NCBI GenBank assembly: GCA_019775845.1
Contig: JADQAV010000046.1
Span: 62,001 to 126,000 of the forward strand
DNA length: 64,000 nt
Source: Myrmaecium sp. VS I D KN 1
Taxonomy: Eukaryota; Ascomycota; Dothideomycetes; Valsariales; Valsariaceae
Direction: 5' to 3'
In this document: piece after piece, positions 1 through 10,869 of the stretch
Layout: each line of letters opens with the position of its first letter
How positions within the stretch are numbered: position 1 is the stretch's first letter
Position numbers and translations under genes: made by a program
Notes under the pieces: model-generated
Database searches by the model: none
Seen by the model: the letters and a program-made list of their open reading frames with translations, nothing else
Told to the model about the DNA's origin: nothing

Positions 1-1
1 G

Positions 2-853
2 CATAGCAGTGCAGCTCCTTTCACAATGGAAGCCCATCGGTCACCGCAGTCGCCCAAGTCCCCTCGGTCACCTCACTCAGCTCACTCAGCTCACTCACCT
101 CGCTCACCGGACTCCTGGCATTCTCCTCTCTCCCACGTCGTGCGCCCCATGACCTCACGGACCAGACTGCTCGGTCGCCAAAAAGATACTACCAGTATTT
201 ATTCGACCAGGTCAGCATCTCTAAGCGTTCCATCACAGCCGGACGCCTTCGACACCTGGGACACATCCAGCGTCGACCCGCGGTCCCGGGACGCCATCAT
301 GCACTCCGTACCTTCCCGCGGAACAGCCCTGGAGCCTATTCCCGGCAGCAGACCCGTGTCGCCCGCCAAGCCGCTGGACGGGCCCTTCCCGGAGTTCGAG
401 TTCCCCTTCCCGAACCCCTCCTCGCCCGCGTCGCTGCCGCCGAAGATCTACGCGGACGGGACGGGGTCCCGACCGACGAGCCCAGGCGAAGCGCACATCC
501 ACCCGCTGTTCCGGAGCGACAGCGCGACGCCGCCGCCGGTGGTGACGCCGGGGACGGTGGTGCTGGCGTCGCCATTCAGCGGGCAGACCATCTCCCGCCC
601 GGCCAGCACCCGCACCCGAGCCAACAGCCGCACCACCATCCACACGGTCGCGCGCAGCCCGCTCGTCCATTCGAAGAGCTTCACCAGCTTGCGGACGACG
701 GGGACGACGCGGACGCGGACGCCGTCGCCGCCGGGCCGCAAGATGACCCCGCCCATCCCGGACTTCGTCCTTTCCGGCTCGCCGCGCAGCAGCGTATCTG
801 GCTCGGGGAAGCGCAAGATCAGCCTTCAACGAGATCATCTCCTGGAGCGATGA
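2..853 (+). CDS. Ser/Pro-rich protein, C-terminal part (5' end outside window)
   Basis: The reading frame is open from the first base of the window; the first ATG inside it is at 26, so this is probably the last exon of a longer gene and the true start lies upstream. The visible 284 codons are almost entirely low-complexity: a run of SP/SPRSP and SAH repeats at the start, then many SRPxSP, RTxTPSPPG and RSS patches typical of phosphorylated cytoplasmic tails. No enzyme motif or membrane segment is visible. In fungi such tails often follow an N-terminal multi-span membrane domain, but that is inference, since no such domain lies in the window. The frame has strong GC3 bias and ends with a TGA at 851-853. 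Function is unknown. Confidence 0.6.
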   Translation, partial: HSSAAPFTMEAHRSPQSPKSPRSPHSAHSAHSPRSPDSWHSPLSHVVRPMTSRTRLLGRQKDTTSIYSTRSASLSVPSQPDAFDTWDTSSVDPRSRDAIMHSVPSRGTALEPIPGSRPVSPAKPLDGPFPEFEFPFPNPSSPASLPPKIYADGTGSRPTSPGEAHIHPLFRSDSATPPPVVTPGTVVLASPFSGQTISRPASTRTRANSRTTIHTVARSPLVHSKSFTSLRTTGTTRTRTPSPPGRKMTPPIPDFVLSGSPRSSVSGSGKRKISLQRDHLLER

Positions 854-1583
854 TCGATCTGTCATATTATTGTTTTTGCTATTATCTTGTGGGACTTTTG
901 GATGCGCTCGTACGGGCAGAAGAGGAGGATATGAGGAACTATAGAGGGAAAGATAGGAGGAAGGTGGGATTGGGCGCAGCGGACTTCTTATGGGATCAAT
1001 GTTTTAAAGAGAAAGGAAAAACCGAACGAAATCATGAATTTACGACTGTTGTGGTGGGCAAGATGAGACTCTCCTTGTTTTGATGTCGTTTTCATTTTTG
1101 GATTTTTTTTTCTTTCTTTTCTCCTCGCGCTTTCTGGGTGTCTTGATACCCCCTTTTTTTCGATTCCCCTACGGCGAAGAGTGTTGGGTGTTTTTTCCTT
1201 CCTTTCTTTCGGGTTTGATTTTATCTCTTTGCGAGCTGCCCCAACGCTTCCATTGCGGTGCGTTTGTAAGTGTACCTTGAATCCATGGTTTTTGAGCGGG
1301 ATTGTACCGGTGTAGAGTGGGTATGTAGGGATACGGAGTCGTATCAAAAGCTGTTGAACAGCTCTCGAGCTGGGGTTGGTACTTATTACTATTTGCAGAA
1401 TCAATTGCTATCACCGAGTATACTACTACCTATATGACATCCGCTTCCGTTCCTGAATGATGACTTGTTGTATATGACGTGCCCTGGAGTTGAGATGCGT
1501 CAGTACTAGTGAGATGCATTTCAATCAGTCCCATCTATCCCAGGCGTGGCAGTCGAAGCGAAGCGATCATCTGCATACCATCC

Positions 1584-1606
1584 CATGCATGCATGCATGC
1601 ATGCAT
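1584..1606. repeat. CATG tetranucleotide microsatellite
   Basis: About six tandem CATG/ATGC units without interruption. The unit is self-complementary, so the tract can form a hairpin on either strand. It is intergenic. Confidence 0.9.
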
Positions 1607-3270
1607 CGGTGAGATGGAATCCCCACAGCAGCCCTCATACCAAGTCCAACATACCCAAGTACACCAACTCAGGAGGAAGCAGACATGGCGTGAAAAAGGG
1701 CGTTCAATCGATTCACCACCACGTACCAACAAGTCCGAGGTCGTCCGGTCCAGCAAGTACTGAATGTCCAGTGTGTGAGGTGTGTGGGTGTGCCTTGCCC
1801 GCCCTGGACCGGGCGGCAGCTCCCTAATTTCTTAGCTCCCGCGCGACCCTTTGCCTACGATTGGCCAGTCACCCAGTGAGGGCAGCGGGTGCCAAGGCGT
1901 AAGCCCTGCCTGGTGGTCGGTCGAGGGGGGAGTGAGTGAGTGAGTGAGGTGGAAGGGAGGTCGCCGGCTTTCTTCTTTGCTGCTTGATAGCAGGTTGGTT
2001 CACAGACTGTTGTTCTCAGGAATCAGTTTTTAGAGGGATAGAAGTGATTGTAAATGGGGCAGTGAATTGCGCATCGAGGTTCTTCTGGGCAGTGGTAGGA
2101 GGATTCTAAGGACTTGTAGCCGGGGGACGAGTTTAGCTTCTTCAAGGCATGTGAAGTGAATTTGAGGGATCTAATCAGACAAATTCAGGATATCTATTTA
2201 TGTAGAAAGACGAGAGATAGAGTGAACAACTGAACAGAACAGAACAGAGAGGGACGAGGCAAAGTGAAAAGGGTTTTGACGTGCGTTTTCGGCTTAGCGC
2301 CAGTCGACCCAAACGCTCCGAACGGCCTTTTGGTCCATCAGGTACGCCCGCAGTGAAGTGCCAGTGCCAGTGCCTTTCGACATCATTTTGCTATTCCTGC
2401 TGCCTCGTCCACCACCATTTGAGCGCCCTTCGGACGGAGCATTCCAGCGGTTCGATCTCTGCGTGTTGCGGGCAGAAAACGGCGGCTTCACCACGGGGTC
2501 AAGGCCGCGCGCTGTTTCGAACAACCAACAACTCCCTTTTTGTCTTTTGCCTGCCCGCCCAGCCAGCCTCTTCGCTTCCTTGCGGCTTTTCCTGCTTCCC
2601 TTCCCTCTCTCTTTCTCGCCCTCACGGTCTCTTCCTCCCCAGCCAGCAAAGAGCCCTTCCTTTTATTACGACTACTCCTACTACATTTACCTTGTCAAGG
2701 TACTTAACAGCCTTCTACCTGACAACTGCTTCCTGCCAGGATATATCCTCAACCCACTCCGAGTGCCAGGACGGTACCGTGAGAAATCCCACCCCACGCA
2801 ACGATCAGATACGAAACAGGCTGTTCGGCTCTGCTTCGTTTGACTACGATTGTTTCATGGTCGAGCTGACGTCTGGATTTTTGGTTCAGCCAACTACTTT
2901 TTCCAATTGCTCCCCTAGCACAACAGCAGTGACCTCCGCGGAACCAACGGAGCGATCAGCTTGTGGAGCGGATCCCCTTCGGAGGTAAGTTGAACACTTT
3001 CAATTACAGCGCTTGAAGGCTCTAGTCCTGCGGCCTTCGACAATAACAAGGACGATTGTTACTTTCTATGTGTGTTGGTGATAACCTCACCCGTCCTTTT
3101 CGGGGTAACCGGTCACTTATTCAGTCGCTGACTGCTACCCTTATACATAGCGAAAGCTCACAGCGAAGACGCCCTCCACCAGCGCGCTTCTTATAGAGAC
3201 TTGAGCCTTACCGCTCCAGTTTCGATTGTAAATTAGCGGTCAAGCGCATTCTCCTTTTCCACATATCTTT

Positions 3271-3342
3271 GTAAGTACATGGTCTCTAACCGCGCGTATG
3301 GTCACGAGCTTGAACAGGAGAGAAGCTAACTCCGCAAACCAG
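3271..3342 (+). other. Probable 5' UTR intron of the 3356 gene
   Basis: A strong donor (GTAAGT at 3271), a branch-like GCTAAC near 3324 and an acceptor CCAG ending at 3342 define a 72-nt intron that ends 13 nt before the chosen ATG at 3356. All three signals match those of the coding introns of the same gene. RNA evidence is needed to confirm it. Confidence 0.55.
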
Positions 3343-3355
3343 CACCCCCTTCATT

Positions 3356-6300
3356 ATGCCACGCCGAAAGAGCCAAACAGCCTCTCATTCCCCTTGTGCA
3401 CATCCGTATAAGCCAGGTAAGCGATGTTCACGTTCACTATGCATCCCCTTCCTCGCCCACTGACAGTCACGACAGTGTCAGCCACATCTCCGGACAGGCG
3501 CAGGTCTAAGCGAGGAGCTAGTCAGACGCCTGCGAAACCTTCCGGTTCCAAACGACAGCCATCAGAGCAGTTGCACATGACTACACGCACGACTAACAAG
3601 GCAGCTGAGACTGCAATTAATTCTACTACGCCGCACAGTCATGGCGATGCTAGCCGACGAAACTCACTGAATGATGTGATCCGGAACGGCGTGTCCGACA
3701 TTGCTGTTATTGAGCGTTCCGTCAAGCATGGCCGAGCATCATCAGACGGCTCGGCCCGTCCTCAAATTTCTCTTGAATCGCCGCTGGACCCGAGGCGACC
3801 TGATGAGTCGGCCATTGAATCTCCTGTAGAGGACGATGGTCGGCCGAATAAGCGTAGGCGCATCTCTACCCATGCGACTGTCGAGGCTCCAATCAAAGAC
3901 GCACTCGCCGACGCCACAACCAATGGAACTCCCATGGAAGTTGTCGAACCCGAACCAGCCTCATTAACGGTTCCGGTGTCCCAGGTCAAAGGCCCTCTAA
4001 AGCGACCAAGGTCCGATCTTCTTGATGCGCCGCCTGACTTGACCGATGCTACTTCATTGCCAGATACGCCAGAACCCCCTGTGGAGAAAGTATCCCGTCC
4101 GGTTCTGGCGCCGTCCGCGGCACCAAGCCAAGAGCCGACAAAGACCACCAGAAGAATGCCTGGCAGACGAAGAGCTCCGCATCCGATTCTCAATGTGGAG
4201 GTGGACCTTCGTCGGCAGCTCCAGCTGAAGACCGGGTACCGTACGGTTGCGAAAGCGCTCAAGCCAATCCTAGCAGAGCTGGCTGAGCGCAGTATCAACA
4301 CGATAGACTGTGAGCCTAATGCTCACAGAGAGAGCGCAGAGTATGAAGAAGTCATGAATGCCCTCGATGAGAGGCTCCAGAAGAAACTTGAGAGCTTAGA
4401 GCACAATAACCGGATGCAAATCGCTCACATCGAACATATACGTCAAGCAGAATCTGAGATTAAAAATAGAGCTTACGAGGTACGGCCCGTCAATCACATG
4501 TCTGATCAAAGCTAACCATTCATAGTTGGCCGTTGAGGATTACAAGACGGATTTCCTCCTGCGATGTCAGTATCGCATCATGGAGATCATCAGGAAAGCC
4601 GATGCTGAAGCTGCCGAGGACGCCACTGCTGATGAGGTATGCTGCCATCCTAGCCGTGCCGGAAGAGTTGTGCTAACCGCCGTCCAGGATGAACTTGTTC
4701 CGCGTCGCAAGGGCGTTCAGTATCAATACCGAGACTTCGGCCCGTTGGACGTGAGGCATGACTCCAGAAGTCGTGTATTCGTAGAGACCGGAAAGAAGTG
4801 GGCTTTCTTCGAGAAGCGTGTCAATCTCGATCAAATGCGGCGCGACTTTGTCGACAGTGCTGCGGAGGAGAACTTCGATGATTCATTGCCAACAACCCAG
4901 GAGTTCGTAACGTTTTCTGGGCTGCCCGCGGACGAAGCAGAAGTCGCCGTGGCAACGTTCAATGTCAAGCAACTCGCAGAAGCTACCAAGGCTATGGAAG
5001 ACGGAGACACGCCATCGCCCACTGCGCCAGTCATCCCGAACTCTGAAGCCACAGCCCTGCAGCTTCTTGCCGAAGCTTCGGAGACCGCTGCTTCAATTGT
5101 AACTGGGGCACAAAAACCCCCAGAAGAATCGGTCGAGACACAACCCGAACGAATATCGACCACGCCATCAGCTACAACACCTCCCACGGATACGTCTATC
5201 AAGCCATCTTCATCTCCTCATCAACATACGAATGGCATATCACAGACACCCGCGGAGAGTATGGCGGATGATTCAAAGGATAATTCTCCCGAGGCGGCGG
5301 AGACGGCTCAAGCCCAAGCCCAAAAAGAATCTATCGAGCCTCCACCGTCAAGGCCCCCTGAGCAGATGGGCCGAGCACATGCAACGAAGATTAACGATCT
5401 GCTAAACAACAGCGTGGATGAATCTCATAAGCCCACACACTCGACAACACGAACGCAGGCTAACGACACTCCTGCGCCGCCGCCCCAACAAGAGATCGCC
5501 AAGGTTCAGAGTGAGGATGAGTCGAGGAGGATACAGGAACCTCAACCACCCACTGTTGCACCGCCTCGACCAGAGCCGTCTCAGAGCCGGGGATCCCATC
5601 AAGGATTCTGGTCCACGTTGGCCACTGTTGGCTCTAAGAACGAGCCAAGCAAGATTCATGATCTGCTGAGTCCGACCCCGAAGACTTCAACTCCTGCCAA
5701 AGCTGGGACTGATAAGTCGGTTGACGCTGTCAGCGTGAAGCGGGAGACCACGGAGAATCCGCACATGCGGCCTCCGCCCTCACGGTATTCTGCTGCTCCT
5801 GAGCCGCGTACCACCCGCCCATCTCCGGCCAGTGTGCCATCGGCCTCGCCGTCTGCCAACCACTCTCAGCCGTCTCAGATGCATGGAGAGCCGAATGGGA
5901 ACTCGAGCAGCATACACCATGAACGACATCGGTCTTGGGAGGAGCCCAGCCGTCGTGCAAGCGCCCCAGCTCCAGCACAACCTCCTCTGCATCCACAAAC
6001 CGGATATGCGCCGTCCCCTGCAACGGCGCGGCCCAGTCCGGCGCTTCCTGCCCCTCACCACGCTCCACCTGCTATTAGCCCATACCCTCCGCATCCGCAA
6101 CCAAACTATAGCTACCAAGCCTACCAGACCCCCTACACTCAGGCCCAGCCACCGCCGCCCTACCACGCCGGCCCGCCCGCCTACCCTCCACCCGCTCACC
6201 AAAGCCCTTACGCAGCCCCACCCCCCATGGCGCAACCCCAACCCTATCACCTCGGCGGTCCAGGCCCATACTCGCCCTACCCGCCGCCAGGAGGCTATGC

Positions 6301-6628
6301 ACCGGCTCCTCCCCCGCCGCCTCCGGGCGCTTACCCCCCGCTGCGGTACGCCGGCTCGCAATACGGCCAGCCGATCCTGCCGGCGAACATGGACCCGCGC
6401 AACGCGCCGCACCCGCACCCGCACTACTCCCCGTACGGCCCCGCGTTCGCACACGCGACCGAGGCAGCGTCGTCGTCGTCGTCCCGGCCGAACAACGGGG
6501 GTGGTGGTGGGCCGACGACGCAGAGCCACGATGGCGGCGTCGTGCCCCCGCCTAAGCGGCGACCGCGCAATTATAACACCATGCCGGGCTCGGAGTTTCG
6601 CGCGTATAAGGGGCCGAAGCAGCGGTGA
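3356..6628 (+). CDS. Conserved-looking Pro-rich, probably nuclear protein of unknown function
   Basis: Predicted exons 3356-3416, 3476-4479, 4526-4636 and 4688-6628 give 1038 residues. The start MPRRKSQTA was preferred over an ATG at 3424, because splicing 3417-3475 joins in frame and the intron has good borders. The N-terminal quarter is basic and Ser-rich, with nuclear-localisation-like RRRSKR and NKRRR. Residues about 248-460 look like the folded core: a basic RRRAPHP stretch, a heptad-like helical segment (about 300-355, probable coiled coil), then a charged block containing QYQYRDFGPLD and FVETGKKWAFFEKRVN. The last 550 residues are disordered, rich in P, S, T and Q, with YSPYPPP- and PPPPPP-type repeats, ending in a short basic tail RNYNTMPGSEFRAYKGPKQR. 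I do not recognise the family. A chromatin or transcription complex subunit would fit, but this is a guess. The 51-nt third intron has no stop and keeps frame if retained. Confidence 0.8.
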
Positions 6629-7944
6629 TGGGTGTTGAGGGAGGAGAAGAAGGAGGATGAGGAGGGGGAGGAGGAGGAGGCAGTGGTGGTGGTGGAAGGA
6701 GGGGAAGGTTGAGGAAGATATCGGCATCGGCGCGCGTGGACTTTTCGATTCTGTCTATATCAAGCATGCATGGTTTTGCATTTGATCGGAGTGGCGTTTT
6801 TGCAAGCTGGGCATTTGTTTTTTTATTTTCCTTTTCTTCTTCTTTTCTCTTGGATCTTACCTTTTTTGTTGAGCGCGTTGGCTTTTATTGGATTTGGGGC
6901 CATCGACTGCTATTCTGCGACAGATGTGTGTGTTCTTTTTCTTTTTCTCTTCTCGTGGGTTTGTTTATGGATGCATTTTCTTTTTTTTTCCCTTCATTTG
7001 TGAGTGGAGGTCTGTAATCTGATCTGATTCTCTTCTCGTCATATGTTTGATGTGTTTCTCCCTCTCGTGCGCTGATGTGTATGTGGCATCAGAAAGTTAT
7101 GCGGTGCAGCATCGTTTGGCCTTCTCCTCCCCGAATCATGCAAGGCTGGTGGTGGTGGTGGTGATGCGGTGACCGTCTATGTCGATAGGCTGCAGTATCG
7201 TTCGGACTTTGAATAAATGAGTCATCGAAGGGTCAGGATGGATGGGATTGTGGGTTATATTATATTGGTTATTCCTGGTAGGTTGGATTTCGAAATCGGT
7301 GCATACTAGTACTGTATGGTAGATACCGAAAAGATAGATGAAAAAGATCGATATTGATAGTGAACGAAGTCATTAAGTATATTAATTGATATTATTCCTT
7401 TCGGAGATGCTGAAGGCTTCTCGTTGATGGATGGATAAAGGCGAAGTAATCGATAATAGAGATTCTTCTTAGGATCTACTACTGCTGTGACTGCATACAG
7501 AGCGCCAATCCGACATTACTCACGGTAACTGTTCTGGGGCGCAGCGGTGGCGGTGGATGAGTCGTCAGTGGTCGTCCAGCCGTTCCAGGCAGCGAAGCGT
7601 TCAGCCTTGGCGGGGCACCGTCCACCACCCACCACCCACTGCGGATCCTGACGTCGGGGCCAGGCAAGGCCTGGTGAAAGATGCAAAATGTGGGGGGTCC
7701 CTCCCGCTGCACTTTTTTCCCACCTCCACCACCACCACCACCCATCATCAACCTCTGTTCTCGCCTCACTTCTCAACGATACCACATACTTCTTTACCTC
7801 TCTCTCCCCCCTCTTTCCTCTCACGACTCACTGAGCGGAAACTACTGCTGTCTTTTGGACATCCCATACGCATCCTCCTCCCCTCTTCCCTCCGAACTAC
7901 GCCACGCCGATCCCACCCCGCCTCTTAACGTCACATCCCCGATC
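6629..7944. other. Intergenic: 3' UTR of the Pro-rich gene and TIF6 promoter/leader
   Basis: The left part is T-rich with a purine-rich stretch just after the stop codon; a poly(A)-like AATAAA is at 7212. The right part (from about 7690) is strongly C/T-rich with CACC/CCA runs and leads into the TIF6 ATG. No gene is seen. Confidence 0.65.
7212..7217 (+). terminator. Possible poly(A) signal AATAAA
   Basis: An AATAAA hexamer 584 nt after the stop codon of the Pro-rich gene, in an AT-richer stretch. Fungal poly(A) signals are degenerate, so this is weak evidence. Confidence 0.3.
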
Positions 7945-9006
7945 ATGGCGGTGCGCGCGCAGTTCGAGAACTCCAACGAGTACGTATGAGCCCGCGAGGG
8001 TGGCGGCGCGATGGTCGTTACCTCTTTCTTTCATCACAAAATCAGCATGCTAACCGCGGGGGAAACCCATCTAGAGTCGGCGTTTTCGCAACCCTGACCA
8101 ACTCGTACGCTCTAGTTGCCGTCGGTGCATCTGAGAACTTCTACAGGTACGCATGACGCATCTCACTCATCCACCCGACCGGGGGGCGACGTTTCAGGCG
8201 GCGCATTGTGGGGATCAGGGCTTTCCTTCTGCGGGTTGAGAGGAACGAAGGGGCAAACAGCGAAGGCATTCGGGAGAAAATATGGCTAACCTGTTGGACG
8301 TGGCTTGCGACAGTGTGTTCGAGGCGGAGTTGCAGGACGTGATACCCATCTGCCATGCAACCATCGCCGGCACCCGGATCGTCGGCCGTCTGACGGCGGG
8401 TAACCGCAAGGGCCTGCTCGTGCCCACCTCCACGACCGACCAGGAGCTCCAGCACCTCCGAAATTCCATCCCGGACACGGTCAAGATCCAGCGCATCGAG
8501 GAGCGGCTGTCGGCGCTGGGCAACGTGATCTGCTGTAATGATCATGTCGCGCTCGTCCACCCGGACATTGAGCGGGAGACGGAGGAGATGTACGTGCTCA
8601 CTGATTTCCTTTGAAAAGCGGCAGGCTTGCTGACGCGCATGACAATAGAATCGCAGATGTCCTCGGCGTCGAGGTGTTCCGACAGACGATCGCCGACAAC
8701 GTCCTCACAGGCTCGTACATGGCCCTCAGCAACCAGGGCGGCATCGTCCACCCGAAGACCTCCATCCAGGACCAGGACGAGCTCTCGAGCTTGCTCCAGG
8801 TGCCGCTCGTGGCCGGCAGCGTGAACCGCGGCTCCCCCGTCGTCGGCGCCGGCATGGTCGTCAACGACTGGATGGCCGTCACCGGCCTTGACACCACCGC
8901 CACCGAGCTCTCCGTCGTCGAATCCGTCTTCCGGCTCGGCGAGAGCCAGGGTCCCAGCGCCATCAACACCGTCAACAAGGACACCATGGTCGAGTCGTTC
9001 TACTAG
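7945..9006 (+). CDS. TIF6: Eukaryotic translation initiation factor 6 (ribosome anti-association factor)
   Basis: eIF6 binds the 60S subunit in nucleolus and cytoplasm, prevents premature joining with 40S and is needed for 60S biogenesis. Predicted exons 7945-7979, 8075-8146, 8314-8589 and 8649-9006 give 246 residues, the family's usual length (about 245). The spliced protein begins [20 protein letters not shown] and holds recognisable family segments throughout: [65 protein letters not shown], and a C terminus DTMVESFY. It appears to have all five pentein repeats. Exon 1 ends inside the Glu-12 codon (GA, GTACGT donor), which restores the expected EVGVF junction. A branch-like GCTAAC lies in intron 1. 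The gene faces POP8 tail to tail. Confidence 0.97.
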
Positions 9007-9758
9007 ACGTTCTTTACTCTGGGTGTCTGTGTGTATGCCGTCGTTTCTCATGGCTCTTTTCTCTATGGTGGGAGTTCGTCTGTGTTGGTCTGGTCCCCTG
9101 ACTTCTGATATCCTCACGGATGGGGGCGCAGATCGAATCAAAGAGGGCCGTCACTGGTGCTTACTGACTACGTTACTGGATCGCTCCGCCAGCACACCAG
9201 CACGTGTGTGCGCGCATGCGATTATGGCTTCTGTACGCGCATGGGATCTTATTCTTTTTTGTGCTTATTTGGGAGGGAGAAAGGAAGCGAGGAAGGAAAG
9301 GAAGGAAGGAGGTGTGGGGAAGCAGGGGGCGTTCACAGCTTTTTAAGGAAGCAAACCCAAAAATTCTATTCATTCATCACGGAACCAAGCGTTGAGAATC
9401 TCCCATTTGATTCGAAGTTTTGCTTTTCCGTTCCACTGGTGACCTTTTGGAGATGGAATTGTCTCCGACTCTCGCCCTCTCTCTCTCTTTCTCCCTCTCT
9501 GCATTACTTCGTACAACCCGTCCTGTTCGATCACGATGGCGACAAGGCGATTTGCTTTGCCGTGTGTGCGTCTTTCTACTCCTCGTTCTCTCAGATCCCA
9601 GCCTGGCCTTCCTCGGCCATCTTCACCCCCCTCCTTTCCTTTCCTTCCCAGGAACGCTTTTGCTCCTCGAATTCCTGAGGAAGAGAAATATCTTCCACCT
9701 CAACCTCTCCACCCTCCCCATCTCCCTCCACTCCCCCTCCCCTCCCCTCACACCACAA
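9007..9758. other. Convergent intergenic region TIF6-POP8
   Basis: This holds the 3' UTRs of two convergent genes. There is a purine-rich GGAAGGAA stretch near 9280-9320 and a CT-rich stretch 9470-9500; the part from about 9620 is C-rich and forms the 3' end of POP8. An isolated CACGTG E-box occurs at 9200-9205. No gene is seen. Confidence 0.6.
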
Positions 9759-10547
9759 TCACAAACCAAACACATCCTCCCCCCCACCCCTCCTCGCCCC
9801 CGCCGCCACCACCCCCAACCAGTCCCCCCACCCCACCACCTCCCACCCCACCTCGCTCTCCACCGGCCCCTCGCTCCGGCCCACCCACCCGCCCAACGCG
9901 GCCACGACCCCCGCCGCCTCGGGTCGGGGGACCCGGACCCATACCTCCTGCCGCTGTTTCCTGCTGCTGCTGCTGCTACGTCGTCGTTGGGGGGGTTCAA
10001 GTTTCGCGCTCCCGATGGGTGGGGCTATTTTAACACCTCCTTCGCCTTCGCCTTCGCCTTCGCCTTCGCCTTCTGCTTCTGCTTCAGCTTCCCCTTCCCC
10101 TTCCCCTTCTTCGTTCTCTGCGTCCGTCGTTCCTCCGGCCTCGTCACCGGTCCAGAGCACGTCCACCCCCGCCCGCGCGGCGCCGACGAGACCGAGCGAG
10201 CGGGTGAGAGCGGCGTGCAGATGGCGGAGGGCGGTGAGGGGGTCGAGGGGGGGGAGTTGGCCGTCTTCGGCTGCGACTTCGGCGAAGGGGGTTGTGGTGC
10301 TGGGTGGGGGTGGTTTGGTGGTGCTGCTGCTGATGTCGATGGGAGTGTGGTGCAGGCGTAGGTGTAGGTAGGACCATGGACTTGTGAGGGAGTGGTGGTG
10401 GAGGAGGTGTGGAGGTTTGTTGGCGGGGTTGGTGGTGGAGGGGCGTTTGCGCTTTTTGGATGCGGTTGGGGTTGCGGTTGTGGATGGAGGAGGTTGAGGG
10501 TGTTCGGAGGTGGTGGTGGCAGCGGCGGCGGCGGCGGAGCTGGCCAT
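9759..10547 (-). CDS. POP8: RNase P/MRP protein subunit POP8-like, with large acidic insert
   Basis: Pop8 is a small subunit of nuclear RNase P (tRNA 5' maturation) and RNase MRP (rRNA processing). One exon encodes 262 residues, about twice the yeast size. The family pattern is visible: SPWSYLHLRL (about 56-65), LDPLTALRHLHAALTRSLGLVGAA (101-124), then VWVRVPRPEAAGVVAALGGWV (202-222) and GWEVVGWGDWLG. Between the last helix and the VWVRVP strand lies a 68-residue insert of EG, EA and S repeats, encoded in part by a hexanucleotide array (10041-10110). Removing the insert as an intron was considered: the acceptor-like CAG before GAGGTATGG is good, but no consensus donor joins in frame without losing conserved residues, so one exon is kept. 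It shares a 322-nt divergent promoter with ESS2. Confidence is high for the family, moderate for the insert being translated. Confidence 0.75.
   Translation of the reverse strand: MASSAAAAAATTTSEHPQPPPSTTATPTASKKRKRPSTTNPANKPPHLLHHHSLTSPWSYLHLRLHHTPIDISSSTTKPPPPSTTTPFAEVAAEDGQLPPLDPLTALRHLHAALTRSLGLVGAARAGVDVLWTGDEAGGTTDAENEEGEGEGEAEAEAEGEGEGEGEGEGGVKIAPPIGSAKLEPPQRRRSSSSSRKQRQEVWVRVPRPEAAGVVAALGGWVGRSEGPVESEVGWEVVGWGDWLGVVAAGARRGGGEDVFGL
10041..10110. repeat. TTCGCC hexanucleotide array inside POP8
   Basis: Five perfect TTCGCC units at 10041-10070, followed by degenerate TTCTGC, TTCAGC and TTCCCC units to about 10110. Read on the minus strand it encodes alternating Glu-Gly and Glu-Ala. Unit length is a multiple of three, so length changes keep the reading frame. 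Confidence 0.9.
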
Positions 10548-10869
10548 TGTTGCTGGCCGGTCGAATGAGGGAGAGAAGGAGTGAACGGTGACGATGTTGG
10601 GTTATTGATGCGCGTCGTCAGGCCGTGGTGGTGGTCATGGTGTGTTCCAATGATCTGAGGTTTTTGGCGGGACGGAAAGTGGCCGCCGGGTAGGGCTGAG
10701 ACGATGAACGACAGGGCCAAGGCGGTGACGCCTTTAGCGGCCGGATTGCTGGACTTCCCCATCATCCATCCCTCTTCGCATCTTCCTCCATCTGTTCATC
10801 TCCCTCTCTTCACCTCACCAACCTCACACAGCGCTCACTCTTTTCTTCTGTGGGACTCGCTTCACCATC
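10548..10869. promoter_or_regulatory. Divergent POP8/ESS2 promoter
   Basis: Only 322 nt separate the two start codons, so both promoters must overlap. The ESS2-proximal half is CT-rich (TCCCTCTCTTCACCTCACC), and the ESS2 ATG lies in CACCATCATGG, close to the fungal start context. No TATA box is seen. Confidence 0.6.

Larger units (their letters stand above)
854..3355. other. Intergenic region plus long 5' leader of the next gene
   Basis: No convincing gene is seen in these 2.5 kb. The left part (to about 2250) holds the presumed 3' UTR of the Ser/Pro-rich gene, poly-T tracts near 1100-1220 and a CATG tetranucleotide repeat at 1584-1606. The part after about 2300 is CT-rich, as expected of promoter and leader sequence, and carries a likely leader intron just before the next start codon. 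Open frames here (for example 2281-2988) have no gene-like composition. Confidence 0.6.

Noticed and set aside
2449-2459. GGTTCGA word resembling a tRNA B box
   Set aside because: The flanks do not form a T stem and no A box or acceptor stem is present; no tRNA gene was found in the window.
2281-2988. Open frame of 235 codons in the leader region of the Pro-rich gene
   Set aside because: CT-rich leader-like DNA; the protein is Ser/Leu/Phe-rich with no motif.
5780-6727. Minus-strand open frame opposite the Pro-rich tail
   Set aside because: Arg/Val/Gly-rich complement of proline codons; no domain.
9420-10361. Plus-strand open frame (313 codons) across the POP8 region
   Set aside because: Antisense to POP8 and made of repeat-derived FAFAFAF-type sequence; POP8 family motifs decide the strand.
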